Below are positions 25,730 through 34,191 of a stretch of 57,021 bases of DNA, in pieces (the stretch's first letter is position 1; each line of letters opens with the position of its first letter). Below the pieces are notes generated by a model. The model ran no database searches. It saw only the letters and a list, made by a program, of their open reading frames with translations, and had not been told where the DNA came from. The translations under genes and the position numbers were made by a program. The stretch comes from an uncultured Halomonas sp. (GTDB taxonomy: Bacteria > Pseudomonadota > Gammaproteobacteria > Pseudomonadales > Halomonadaceae), in assembly GCF_947501415.1 (NCBI RefSeq), contig NZ_CANMVL010000024.1:1-57021 (forward strand), in the 5' to 3' direction.

Positions 25730-28717
25730 ATGAGTGACCAGAGCGTAATGGAAAGCTTTACCCTGAATCTGGATGGCGCCGAGGTCAGCGCCTGGCCCGG
25801 CGAGACCCTCTGGCAGGTGGCCAAGCGCGCCGGCGAGACCATTCCTCACCTGTGCTTCAAGGACGCCCCCGGCTACCGTTCCGACGGCAACTGCCGCGCC
25901 TGCATGGTGGAGATCGAGGGGGAGCGCGTGCTCGCCGCCAGCTGCATCCGCGAGGCGACCCCCGGCATGGTGGTGAAGAGCGCCGGCTCCGAGCGGGCCC
26001 GCGAGGCGCGGGAGGAGGTGCTGGCACTGCTGCTGGCCGACCAGCCCGAACGCGAGGCGAGCCCCGATCGTTCGAGCCACCTGTGGGACATGGCCGACCG
26101 GCTGGCCGTCGACGCCACGGCGGTGGGCGAGCGCCTGCCCGCGCGGGCGGAGCGGAGATCCCCTACGGTGCATCATGTGGCCGAGAGGGCCGACTCGCTG
26201 CCCCATGCCGGAGGGCATGACGCCACCCACTCGGCGATGAACGTCAACCTGGATGCCTGCATCACCTGCGGGCTCTGTGTGCGGGCCTGTCGCGAGGTGC
26301 AGGGCAACGACGTGATCGGCCTGGCCCATCGCGGGGCGGCATCCAAGATCGTGTTCGACTTCGATGACCCCATGGGCGAGAGCACCTGCGTGGCCTGTGG
26401 CGAGTGCGTCCAGGCCTGTCCCACCGGGGCGCTGATGCCGGCGACCCTGATCGATGACGCGGGCCGTGGCGACTCCGCCGTGGCCGACCGCACCGTCGAC
26501 TCGATCTGTCCCTACTGCGGGGTCGGTTGTCAGCTGACCTACCACGTCAAGGATGACCCGCCACACGTCGAGGAGCGCCGGGGGCAGGGCGAAGAGGAGG
26601 TCCGAGGACCAGGGATGGCCGAGGTAGCTTCCAGGGAGGGACTCGTAGCGCCTCCCCGCAGCCCTGCCGCCGGATCAGCTCCGTCCAATGCAGAAGCTGG
26701 GCGCATACTCTTTGTCACCGGTAGAAACGGCCCCTCCAATCAGGGCCGGCTCTGCGTCAAGGGACGCTTCGGCTTCGACTACCCCAATCATCCGGCGCGA
26801 CTGACCCGGCCGCTGATCCGGCGCGAGGGCGTGCCCAAGGGGGTCGATCCCGACTTCGATCCAGCCGACCCGCTGACTCACTTCCGCGAGGCGAGCTGGG
26901 AGGAGGCGCTGGATCTGGCGGCGGAGGGGCTCACCAACCTCAAGGCCGGAAACGGTCCCGAGGCACTCGCCGGATTCGGCAGCGCCAAGTGCTCCAACGA
27001 GGAGGCCTGGCTGTTCCAGAAGCTGGTGCGTACTGGCTTCGGCTCCAACCATGTCGATCACTGTACCCGCCTGTGCCACGCCAGCTCCGTGGCGGCCCTG
27101 ATGGAGTGCCTGGGTTCCGGCGCGGTCACCGCGTCGTTCATGCAGGCGCTCGAGGCCGATGTGGTGGTCCTCACCGGCTGCAACCCGGCGGTGAACCACC
27201 CGGTGGCGGCCACCTACTTCAAGCAGGCGGCCAGGAACGGCACCCGGCTGATCATCCTCGACCCTCGCGGACAGGCTCTGGACGCCTACGCCTGGCGCAG
27301 CGTGCGCTTCACGCCGGGCGGCGATGTGGCGCTGCTGAACGCCATGCTCAACGTGATCATCGCCGAGGGGCTCTACGACCAGGCCTATATCGATGCCCAT
27401 ACCGAAGGCTTCGCGGCGCTGGCGGCGAGCGTGGTCGACATGACTCCCGAGGCCATGTCACCGCTGTGCGGCGTGGCGCCCGATACCCTTCGCGAGATCG
27501 CGCGGGCCTATGCCACCGCCGACAAGGCGATGGTCTTCTGGGGCATGGGCATCTCCCAGCACACCCACGGCACCGACAACGCTCGCTGCCTGATCTCGCT
27601 GGCGCTCGCCTGCGGGCAGACCGGGCGCCCGGGAACCGGCCTGCATCCGCTGCGCGGCCAGAACAACGTCCAGGGCGCCTCGGACGCCGGCCTGATTCCC
27701 ATGGTGCTGCCTGACTATCAGCCGGTGGGCGACGCCCAGCTGCGTGCCGCCTTCGAGGAGCTGTGGAATACCGAGCTCGACCCCGAGCCCGGGCTTACCG
27801 TGGTGGAGATCATGGATGCCATCGTGGCCGGCACCATCAAGGGGATGTACATTCTCGGCGAGAACCCGGCGATGTCCGACCCGGATCTCAACCATGCACG
27901 CCAGGCGCTGGCTACCCTCGAGCACCTGGTGGTGCAGGACCTGTTCGTGACCGAGACGGCCCAGTTCGCCGATGTCATCCTGCCGGCCACCGCCTGGGCG
28001 GAGAAGGATGGCACCGTCACCAACACCAACCGCCAGGTGCAGATGGGGCGCGCCGCGGTGGCCCCGCCGGGGGAGGCGAAGCCCGACTGGTGGATCATCC
28101 AGGAGATGGCCAGGCGCTTCGGGCTGGGCTGGGACTATGCCCACCCGCGGGAGGTATTCGCCGAGATGAAGCAGGGCATGTCCTCGCTGGACCATATCAG
28201 CTGGGAGCGCCTCGAGGCGGAGGACTCGGTGATCTACCCCTGCCTCGCCCCCGACGCTCCGGGCGAGGATGTGGTGTTCAGCGACGCCTTCCCGCGGGCC
28301 GGCGGCAAGGCGAAGTTCTCGCCCACCCGCCCGCTGCCGCCGGATGAGCCGGTGGATGCCGATTATCCGACGGTGTTGACCACCGGGCGGCTACTGGAGC
28401 ACTGGCACACCGGCGCCATGACGCGTCGCAGTCGGGTGCTCGATGATCTGGAGCCGGAGGCCGCGGCCAGCCTGGCTCCCGCGGAGCTGGGACGCCTGGG
28501 GGTGGCGCCGGGAGAGCCGATCACCATCGCGACCCGGCGTGGCACGATCACCCTGACGGCACGCTCCGATCCGCGCATGCCCGAAGGCATGGTGTTCGTG
28601 CCCTTCGCCTTCGTGGAGGCGGCGGCCAACCTGCTGACCAACCCGGCGCTGGACCCCTACGGCAAGATCCCGGAGTTCAAGTACGCGGCCTGTCGGCTCT
28701 CGCCGGCTGCCCCTTGA
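25730..28717 (+). CDS. NAD-dependent formate dehydrogenase catalytic (Mo/W-bisMGD) subunit with an inserted repeat
   Basis: This 995-residue subunit oxidises formate to CO2. An N-terminal [2Fe-2S] domain of NuoG type covers about 1-90 (CFKDAPGYRSDGNCRAC), followed by two ferredoxin-like clusters (CITCGLCVRAC, CVACGECVQAC). Then comes the molybdopterin domain with C260, C263 and C267 of the proximal [4Fe-4S] cluster. The active-site residue is Cys449 (CTRLCHASS, codon TGC), so it is not a selenoprotein. The fourth cluster cysteine is Cys342, giving a 74-residue gap where about 26 is usual. The extra about 48 residues coincide with an interspersed DNA repeat. GAGGAGGGAG precedes the ATG. The 3' end overlaps the convergent eamA-type gene by 41 bp. 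Confidence 0.95.
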   Translation: MSDQSVMESFTLNLDGAEVSAWPGETLWQVAKRAGETIPHLCFKDAPGYRSDGNCRACMVEIEGERVLAASCIREATPGMVVKSAGSERAREAREEVLALLLADQPEREASPDRSSHLWDMADRLAVDATAVGERLPARAERRSPTVHHVAERADSLPHAGGHDATHSAMNVNLDACITCGLCVRACREVQGNDVIGLAHRGAASKIVFDFDDPMGESTCVACGECVQACPTGALMPATLIDDAGRGDSAVADRTVDSICPYCGVGCQLTYHVKDDPPHVEERRGQGEEEVRGPGMAEVASREGLVAPPRSPAAGSAPSNAEAGRILFVTGRNGPSNQGRLCVKGRFGFDYPNHPARLTRPLIRREGVPKGVDPDFDPADPLTHFREASWEEALDLAAEGLTNLKAGNGPEALAGFGSAKCSNEEAWLFQKLVRTGFGSNHVDHCTRLCHASSVAALMECLGSGAVTASFMQALEADVVVLTGCNPAVNHPVAATYFKQAARNGTRLIILDPRGQALDAYAWRSVRFTPGGDVALLNAMLNVIIAEGLYDQAYIDAHTEGFAALAASVVDMTPEAMSPLCGVAPDTLREIARAYATADKAMVFWGMGISQHTHGTDNARCLISLALACGQTGRPGTGLHPLRGQNNVQGASDAGLIPMVLPDYQPVGDAQLRAAFEELWNTELDPEPGLTVVEIMDAIVAGTIKGMYILGENPAMSDPDLNHARQALATLEHLVVQDLFVTETAQFADVILPATAWAEKDGTVTNTNRQVQMGRAAVAPPGEAKPDWWIIQEMARRFGLGWDYAHPREVFAEMKQGMSSLDHISWERLEAEDSVIYPCLAPDAPGEDVVFSDAFPRAGGKAKFSPTRPLPPDEPVDADYPTVLTTGRLLEHWHTGAMTRRSRVLDDLEPEAAASLAPAELGRLGVAPGEPITIATRRGTITLTARSDPRMPEGMVFVPFAFVEAAANLLTNPALDPYGKIPEFKYAACRLSPAAP
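26575..26680. repeat. Interspersed palindrome-flanked element, copy A, inside the formate dehydrogenase gene
   Basis: About 105 bp align with the reverse complement of 42752-42857 at roughly 80 percent by eye, including long shared blocks such as GGTCCGAGGACCA and GGATGGCCGAGGTAGC. The ends are near-perfect inverted repeats (GGGGGCAGGGC and GCCCTGCCGCC). The frame stays open through it, encoding about residues 282-317 of the catalytic subunit, rich in G, E, R and P. Confidence 0.85.
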
Positions 28718-29600
28718 CCACCAGCACCACGCCGGCGATGGCAATGGCCATGCCGGCAAGCGAGGCGGGAGGCAGGGCCTCATCGAACAGCCACCAGGCC
28801 TGCAGGGCGGTAACCGGTGGCACCAGGTAGAACAGGCTTGCCACCCGCGAGGCCTCGCCGCGCTTGATCAGCGCCATCAGCAGCAGGATGGCGCTGATCG
28901 AGAGCACCAGCACCAGCCATCCCAGGGTCAGGGTGAAGACGGGAGTCCACGTCACGCTGCGCTCCTCGAAGAGCAGTGCGCCCAGCCCGAACAGCGTGGC
29001 GGTGGCCAGATACTGCACCACGGTACCGGAGAGCAGCGGCATGCCGGTGCAGTGGCGCTTCTGATAGAGCGTGCCGCCGGTAATGCCCAGCAGCGCGACC
29101 AGCACGGCCCCCAGTGCCCCCAGGCCGAAGCCCTGAAAGAGGTTCTCGCCCGGGTCCAGCTTGCCGCCCAGCACCAGGGCGACCCCCACCAGCCCCAGCA
29201 GCAGTCCCAGCCACTGGCGTGTCGCCAGCCGCTCGCCCAACAGTGGGCCGGCGAGCCCCGCCGTCATCAGCGGTTGCAGCCCCACCAGCAGCGAGGCGAG
29301 CCCCGCCGGCATGCCCAGGTAGATGCCGTAAAAGACACCCCCCAGATAGGCGCCATGCACCAGCAGGCCCGAGACCGCGATATGTCCCCACAGCCGGGAG
29401 CCGCGGGGCCACTCGCCGGAGAGCCAGTGGGCGAGGGGAGCCAGCAGCACCAGGGTCAGAATGGAGCGAATGAAGAGGAAGGTGAAGGGCTCGGCGTAGG
29501 GCAGGCCGAACTTGGCACCGATGAAGCCGGTGCTCCACAGCACCACGAACAGCAGCGGCATCGCGGCGAGCCACAGGCGATGAGAGAAGATGGCGGGCAT
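28677..29600 (-). CDS. EamA/DMT-superfamily transporter
   Basis: The 307-residue membrane protein has about ten hydrophobic segments arranged as two five-helix repeats, the drug/metabolite transporter layout. Typical features are LLFVVLWSTGFIGAKFGLPY at the N-terminus, GERLATRQWLGLLLGLVGVALV, and the second repeat ending in ALPPASLAGMAIAIAGVVLV. Such proteins usually export amino acids or related metabolites; the substrate is unknown. It converges on the formate dehydrogenase gene with a 41-bp tail overlap. Confidence 0.92.
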   Translation of the reverse strand: MPAIFSHRLWLAAMPLLFVVLWSTGFIGAKFGLPYAEPFTFLFIRSILTLVLLAPLAHWLSGEWPRGSRLWGHIAVSGLLVHGAYLGGVFYGIYLGMPAGLASLLVGLQPLMTAGLAGPLLGERLATRQWLGLLLGLVGVALVLGGKLDPGENLFQGFGLGALGAVLVALLGITGGTLYQKRHCTGMPLLSGTVVQYLATATLFGLGALLFEERSVTWTPVFTLTLGWLVLVLSISAILLLMALIKRGEASRVASLFYLVPPVTALQAWWLFDEALPPASLAGMAIAIAGVVLVVKGQPARADRPRT

Positions 29601-30009
29601 GGGGGCGTCCTTGCAGGGGAAGCAACCATCTTGGCTGCCTCGCAGCAGGCTGCCAAGGGGGCGTGGCGCCCGCGAGGGTTTGTGCTTTGGTCGTAGAGTG
29701 TGGGGTCAGTGGCTAACTGGTCAGACCAGTTTTTTCTCATTGCTTACAATATATTGTCGTCGATGGAAGGGCAGTGGTTCGCGGATGACGAGCAGGGCAA
29801 CGTTGAATCGCAGCGTTGGCCGGGCACGGGGCTTTCGCTAGCTTCTTGAGTGGAGCGCCTGTGCGCTTACCGACCATGCACGATGGAGTCGAGCGTGGGG
29901 CGTCGGGGTCGCCTGGGCGGCCATGAACGGCGAATCGGTCCAGGGAAGATAACAACAAGATCCGGCCATGCCCCGGCGGGGCCGGCCACCGCCATCTGGA
30001 GTTTATTCC
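29601..30009. other. Non-coding region upstream of the TRAP transporter
   Basis: No convincing gene lies here. It holds a 17-bp perfect palindrome at 29715-29731 with T-rich flank, a TACAAT box at 29745-29750, and a leader of about 250 nt. Near 29963-29992 a GC-rich stretch (CCCC/GGGG and GGCC/GGCC arms) can fold just before the ribosome-binding site of the TRAP binding-protein gene. Confidence 0.6.
29715..29731. promoter_or_regulatory. GntR/FadR-type operator upstream of the TRAP operon
   Basis: AACTGGTCAGACCAGTT is a perfect palindrome around a central A and carries the TGGT-N3-ACCA core used by FCD-type GntR regulators of organic acid genes. It lies 14 bp upstream of a TACAAT box, a position suited to repression. 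Followed by six T it could also terminate plus-strand transcription. No GntR gene is in the window. Confidence 0.6.
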
Positions 30010-31170
30010 ATGCAAGATGACAAGCAGCCATCACGCATCCTGACGTCACCCGACGATGCGACCTTATGTCGTCGCGAGCCCGATCGACGCCGCTTCCTCA
30101 AGGCCGCCGCGGTCGGTTCCGCCGCCGCCGTGGCGGCGCCCTGGATCGGCAATGTCCAGGCCCAGGAGGGCATCCGCATTCGCATGCAGTCCTCGTGGCA
30201 GCCTGGCACCGTCGGCTATCGCACCTTCGAGGACTGGGCCAAGGGCGTGGTCGAGTCCACCAGCGGTGAGGTCAATATCGAGCCCTTTCCCGCCGGTGCC
30301 GTTGCCGGGGCCTTCGAGGTCGCCGATGCCGTGCGCAATGGCGTGCTCGATGGCCAGAACTGGTTCACCGTCTACTGGCCGGGCAAGATGCCCGCGGGTG
30401 TCTTCCTTACCGCCTACCCCATGGGGCTCTCGCTGCCCCACCAGTGGGACATGATGTTCGGCGCCTATGGTGGCCTGGATATTGCCAAGGATCTCTACCG
30501 CAAGCAGGGCCAGGAGCTGCTGGGTTATGTCCACCACGACCTCAACCTGATCCACTCCAAGGTGCCGCTGCGCAGCTTCGATGACTTCGATGGCATCAAG
30601 ATCCGCATGCCCGGCGGGATCGTCGCCGAGACCTTTGCCGCCATGGGCGCGCGTACCACCCTGCTGCCGGGCTCCGAGGTCTATCCGGCCCTGGAGAAGG
30701 GCACCATCGATGCCGCCGACTTCACCGGTGCCGCGGTCAACTACGAGCTGGGGTTCTGGCAGGTGGCCGACTACATCATCATGGGGCCGCCCTCCACACC
30801 CTGCCTGCATCAATCCGTCGACCTCATGGATATCGCCGTCAATCGGCGCGTCTTCGAGCGCATGTCCTCCCAGACCCAGGACCTGATGCACGACCTGGTC
30901 GCCGCCTACTCCCGCGAGCACTATGCCGCCATTCAGAAGGCCAACGCCGAGGCCTGGCCCAAGTACCGCGAGAAGGGCGTGGAGATCATCCACCTGACCG
31001 AAGAGGATGCCACCCGCTTCCGTGAGGTGGCGATCCCGCTGTGGTTCAAGTGGGCCAACAAGGACCCGGATGCCGCCCGTCTTTTCAAGGCTCACCTCGA
31101 CACCATGATGGATCCCGCGGTGGCGCTGATCACGCCCGAGGACATCAAGGACTACGAGCTCAATATCTGA
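30010..31170 (+). CDS. TRAP transporter substrate-binding protein (DctP/TakP-like)
   Basis: This is the periplasmic receptor of a sodium-coupled TRAP importer. The ATG at 30010 gives 386 residues with a Tat signal (DRRRFLKAA, then a small-residue h-region ending AQA), so it is probably exported folded. The mature part (MQSSWQPGTVGYRTFEDWAK, then NWFTVYWPGKMPAG and GSEVYPALEKGTIDAADFTG) resembles the TakP group that binds alpha-keto or hydroxy acids. The conserved arginine for the carboxylate lies in IKIRMPGG. GGAG precedes the start. A hairpin separates it from the permease gene. Confidence 0.9.
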   Translation: MQDDKQPSRILTSPDDATLCRREPDRRRFLKAAAVGSAAAVAAPWIGNVQAQEGIRIRMQSSWQPGTVGYRTFEDWAKGVVESTSGEVNIEPFPAGAVAGAFEVADAVRNGVLDGQNWFTVYWPGKMPAGVFLTAYPMGLSLPHQWDMMFGAYGGLDIAKDLYRKQGQELLGYVHHDLNLIHSKVPLRSFDDFDGIKIRMPGGIVAETFAAMGARTTLLPGSEVYPALEKGTIDAADFTGAAVNYELGFWQVADYIIMGPPSTPCLHQSVDLMDIAVNRRVFERMSSQTQDLMHDLVAAYSREHYAAIQKANAEAWPKYREKGVEIIHLTEEDATRFREVAIPLWFKWANKDPDAARLFKAHLDTMMDPAVALITPEDIKDYELNI

Positions 31171-31190
31171 CCCGCCGGCTCGAACAGGCC

Positions 31191-31220
31191 GGGTGCTGCG
31201 TCTCAGGAGTCGCAGCACCC
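31191..31220 (+). other. Perfect 10-bp hairpin between dctP-like and dctQM-like genes
   Basis: GGGTGCTGCG (31191-31200) pairs with CGCAGCACCC (31211-31220). No T run follows. Such structures after a binding-protein gene often protect its mRNA and keep its level above that of the permease; this role is inferred. Confidence 0.6.
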
Positions 31221-31310
31221 TGGCCCCGGGCATAACGCTCAACCCCGCATCTGCCGGGTCCATGATCCGTCGCTCTCGCCGGGAGGTGATGGCATCGCGG
31301 AGGAGTCTCA

Positions 31311-33509
31311 ATGAATCTAGAGATCAACTTTATCCTGCCCCACTGGCTCTACTGGTCGGTGCTGATCTTCCTGCCGCTGGTGGTCATGTTCTTCGTCGAT
31401 CGCAGCTTCCGCCGCGGTGGCCGCATCGATGGTGGCGAGGTCGCCGAGGTGCCGGCCGGCGAGGAGGTGGTAGTCGGCTATCGGCCTCCCGGCAACCTCC
31501 TTACCCTCGCCATCGATCGCGTGTCCGGCTTCTTCGGGCGCTACGTGGCCTACTGGTCGCTGATCGCGCCCTTCGTGTTCGCCTATGAAGTGCTGATGCG
31601 CTACGCCTTCAACTCGCCGACCAACTGGGCCCACGAGTCGATGACCCTGATGTTCGGCATGCAGTACCTGATGGCCGGCGCCTTCGCCCTGCGCGAGGGG
31701 GGCCATGTGCGCGTGGATATCCTTTACCAGCGCGCGCGGCCGTTGACCAAGGCATCCCTGGACCTGCTGACCTCGGTGTTCTTCTTTATCTTTACCGTGG
31801 CCCTGCTGGTCACCGGCTGGAAGTTCTTCTCACAGTCGGTGAGCGACCGCCTCTTCTTCGGCGCGAGCTATGCCAACGAGGTCTCCTTTACCGAGTGGGC
31901 GGTGCAGTACTACCCGGTGAAGTTCATGCTCTTCTTCGGGGCGCTGCTGCTGCTGCTGCAGGGCATCGCTCAGCTGATCCGTGACGTCCAGGCGTTTCGG
32001 TATCATCGCGCACGGGAGCGCCAGGGGCGTGGCTTCGCCCAGCTGCTGGTGGTGCTTGGCGTGCTGCTGGCCGCCTGGGTCCTGTTCGAGATGGTCAATA
32101 TCGCCGTCACCGACTACGAGAGCCTGGCCGGAAGTCTCGAGAACAGCCTGAGTCGGCTGGGCATCGGTGGTTTGACCCTGCTGATGTTCGGCACCCTGAT
32201 GGTGGTCCTGGTGGCGGGCCTGCCGCTGGCCTTCGTCACCGGCGGCCTGGGGGTGGCCTTCCTCTATCTGGTCGGCGACCAGGCCATGCTCAACCTGATG
32301 CCCTCGCGCATCTTCCCGATGATGACCAACTATCAGCTCTCCGCCATTCCGCTGTTCATCTTCATGGCATCGGTGCTGGAGAAGGCGGGCATCATCGAGG
32401 AGCTGTTCGATGTCGTCTACAAGTGGATGGGCGGGCTCAAGGCGGGCCTGGCCATCGCCACGGTCATCGCCTCGACGCTGCTGGCCGCCATGGTCGGCGT
32501 GATCGGCGCGGCGGTGGTGACCATGGGGCTGATCGCCCTGCCGGCGATGCTCAAGCGCAACTACGACCCCGAGATCGCCATCGGCTCGATCATGGCCGGC
32601 GGCACACTGGGCATCCTGATTCCCCCCTCGATCCTGGCCATCATCTATGGCGTCATCGCCCAGCAGTCGGTGGGAGAGCTCTACCTCGGCTCGCTTCTCC
32701 CCGGCCTGCTGCTGGCCTTCATGTATGGGTTCTACTGCTGGATGCGCGGCACCCTGAACGTCAGCATGGCGCCGCCGATGCCGGTCGAGGACCGGGTCGA
32801 CATGAGCGAGAAGCTGCGTCTGCTGCGCAATATGCTGGCACCCATCGTGCTGGTGGTGCTGGTGCTGGGCATCATCTTTACCGGCATCGCGACGCCGGTG
32901 GAGGCGGCGGGCATCGGTACCTTCGGCGCCCTGGTGGTGGCCGCGATGCACGGGCGTCTGACATGGCCCAACCTGCATGCCGCCTGCATGACCACGCTGG
33001 TGGCGTCGGCCATGGTGATGTGGATCATCTTCGGTGCCAGCATCTTCGTCGGCTTCTATATCCTGCAGGGGGGGCAGACCTTCGTGCAGGAGCTGATCTC
33101 CGGTGCCGGTCTCGGCCCTTATGCGGTGCTGGCGCTGATGATGGTGCTGCTGGTCGCGCTGGGGATGTTCCTCGACTGGGTGGGCATCCTGCTGCTTGCG
33201 GTGCCGATCTTCGTGCCGCTGATCAAGGGGCTCAGCTTCGACGGCGTGTTCGGGCTGCCGGGCGTGGACCCCGCCGATGTCTCGCTATGGTTCGGCGTCA
33301 TCTATCTGGTCAATATGCAGATGTCCTTTCTCAGTCCACCCTTCGGTTATGCGCTCTTCTATATCAAGGGGGTATGCCCGCCACATATCACCATGGCGCA
33401 GATCTTCCGCTCCTCCTTCCCGTTCCTGGCCCTGCAGGCGCTGGGCCTGCTGTTGGTGATCCTGTTTCCGGCGCTGGTCACCTGGCTGCCCAATCTGGCA
33501 TACGGCTGA
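31311..33509 (+). CDS. TRAP transporter fused permease DctQM
   Basis: This 732-residue inner-membrane protein joins the small DctQ subunit (about residues 1-235, four hydrophobic segments, with EVLMRYAFNSPTNWAHES) to the large DctM subunit (about 280-732). DctM hallmarks include GLPLAFVTGGLGVAFLYL, MASVLEKAGIIEELFDVVYK, and the GGTLGILIPPSILAIIYGVI block. The last two segments contain LDWVGILLLAVPIFVPL. It moves the solute delivered by the upstream binding protein using a sodium gradient. Confidence 0.95.
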   Translation: MNLEINFILPHWLYWSVLIFLPLVVMFFVDRSFRRGGRIDGGEVAEVPAGEEVVVGYRPPGNLLTLAIDRVSGFFGRYVAYWSLIAPFVFAYEVLMRYAFNSPTNWAHESMTLMFGMQYLMAGAFALREGGHVRVDILYQRARPLTKASLDLLTSVFFFIFTVALLVTGWKFFSQSVSDRLFFGASYANEVSFTEWAVQYYPVKFMLFFGALLLLLQGIAQLIRDVQAFRYHRARERQGRGFAQLLVVLGVLLAAWVLFEMVNIAVTDYESLAGSLENSLSRLGIGGLTLLMFGTLMVVLVAGLPLAFVTGGLGVAFLYLVGDQAMLNLMPSRIFPMMTNYQLSAIPLFIFMASVLEKAGIIEELFDVVYKWMGGLKAGLAIATVIASTLLAAMVGVIGAAVVTMGLIALPAMLKRNYDPEIAIGSIMAGGTLGILIPPSILAIIYGVIAQQSVGELYLGSLLPGLLLAFMYGFYCWMRGTLNVSMAPPMPVEDRVDMSEKLRLLRNMLAPIVLVVLVLGIIFTGIATPVEAAGIGTFGALVVAAMHGRLTWPNLHAACMTTLVASAMVMWIIFGASIFVGFYILQGGQTFVQELISGAGLGPYAVLALMMVLLVALGMFLDWVGILLLAVPIFVPLIKGLSFDGVFGLPGVDPADVSLWFGVIYLVNMQMSFLSPPFGYALFYIKGVCPPHITMAQIFRSSFPFLALQALGLLLVILFPALVTWLPNLAYG

Positions 33510-33528
33510 AGAGGAGATGTTCACGAGC

Positions 33529-33552
33529 AGGGCGCCTGCGGGCGCCCTTGTT
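33529..33552 (+). terminator. Terminator of the TRAP operon
   Basis: AGGGCGCC (33529-33536) and GGCGCCCT (33541-33548) form an 8-bp stem with a TGCG loop, followed by a short T-rich stretch (TTGTT). Confidence 0.75.
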
Positions 33553-33616
33553 ACATTCCCACACAAAACGATCTGAACTCCTCCGGACATGGGGGCGTCA
33601 CAGGGGGGCACACACA

Positions 33617-33639
33617 TTTTGACGTATTCTTTTGACGTA
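33617..33639. promoter_or_regulatory. Direct repeat TTTTGACGTA upstream of the DUF4168 gene
   Basis: TTTTGACGTA occurs at 33617-33626 and again at 33630-33639, 13 bp apart. The TTGACG cores resemble -35 boxes, but no well-spaced -10 follows, so they may be activator half-sites. Confidence 0.35.
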
Positions 33640-33654
33640 CCCTTGGAGGTATCT

Positions 33655-34041
33655 ATGAAACGCATGACTGCCCTGTTCTCCGCCGCCCTGCTCAGTGCCG
33701 GCCTGATGTCGGCTACAGCGCATGCCCAGGAGGACGCCGCAGCCAATGCCTCAGTATCGGCCGAGGCCTCCGTTCAGGCTCAGGACTTCTCCGATGCCCA
33801 GCTCCAGCAGTTCGCCGACGCCTCGCAGGAGATCGCTGTGCTGTCTCAGGAGTACACCGAGCGCCTGCAGGCCGCCGAGGGTGAAGAGGCGCAGCAGCAG
33901 GTTCGTGTCGAGGCCAATGAGGAGATGGTCAGCGTGGTGGAAGAGAGCGGCCTCGAGGTCGACACCTTCAACGCCATCGGTCAGGCCATCCAGCAGGACC
34001 CCGAGCTGATGAAGCGTGTTCAGGAGATGGCGCAGTCGTAA
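33655..34041 (+). CDS. DUF4168-type secreted protein
   Basis: The 128-residue product has a Sec signal peptide (MKRMTALFSAALLSAGLMSA, cleavage after AHA) and a small helical acidic domain (DFSDAQLQQFADASQEIAVL, then FNAIGQAIQQDPELMKRVQE) that matches DUF4168 as I remember it. It is periplasmic or secreted, of unknown function. The ATG at 33655 is preceded by TTGGAGGT; a longer open frame upstream lacks this. It is a single-gene unit with its own terminator. Confidence 0.82.
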   Translation: MKRMTALFSAALLSAGLMSATAHAQEDAAANASVSAEASVQAQDFSDAQLQQFADASQEIAVLSQEYTERLQAAEGEEAQQQVRVEANEEMVSVVEESGLEVDTFNAIGQAIQQDPELMKRVQEMAQS

Positions 34042-34078
34042 GACTCGTCTGACTCCCTGCCGGCTCCCATCGGCATTG

Positions 34079-34106
34079 ACGGCCATCCTTCGGGGTGGCC
34101 GTTTTC
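34079..34106 (+). terminator. Terminator after the DUF4168 gene
   Basis: ACGGCCATCC and GGGTGGCCGT pair across a TTCG tetraloop, followed by TTTCTTT. Confidence 0.88.
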
Positions 34107-34191
34107 TTTGTCTTGACCGCATGATGGCGCTTTACAGCCTGTCGGCACTCTTACAGACTTTCCGTAAACCGCCTGAGAGGGGAGAGGACCC

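Noticed and set aside
27074..27076. Selenocysteine at the formate dehydrogenase active site
   Set aside because: The codon is TGC, a normal cysteine; there is no in-frame TGA.
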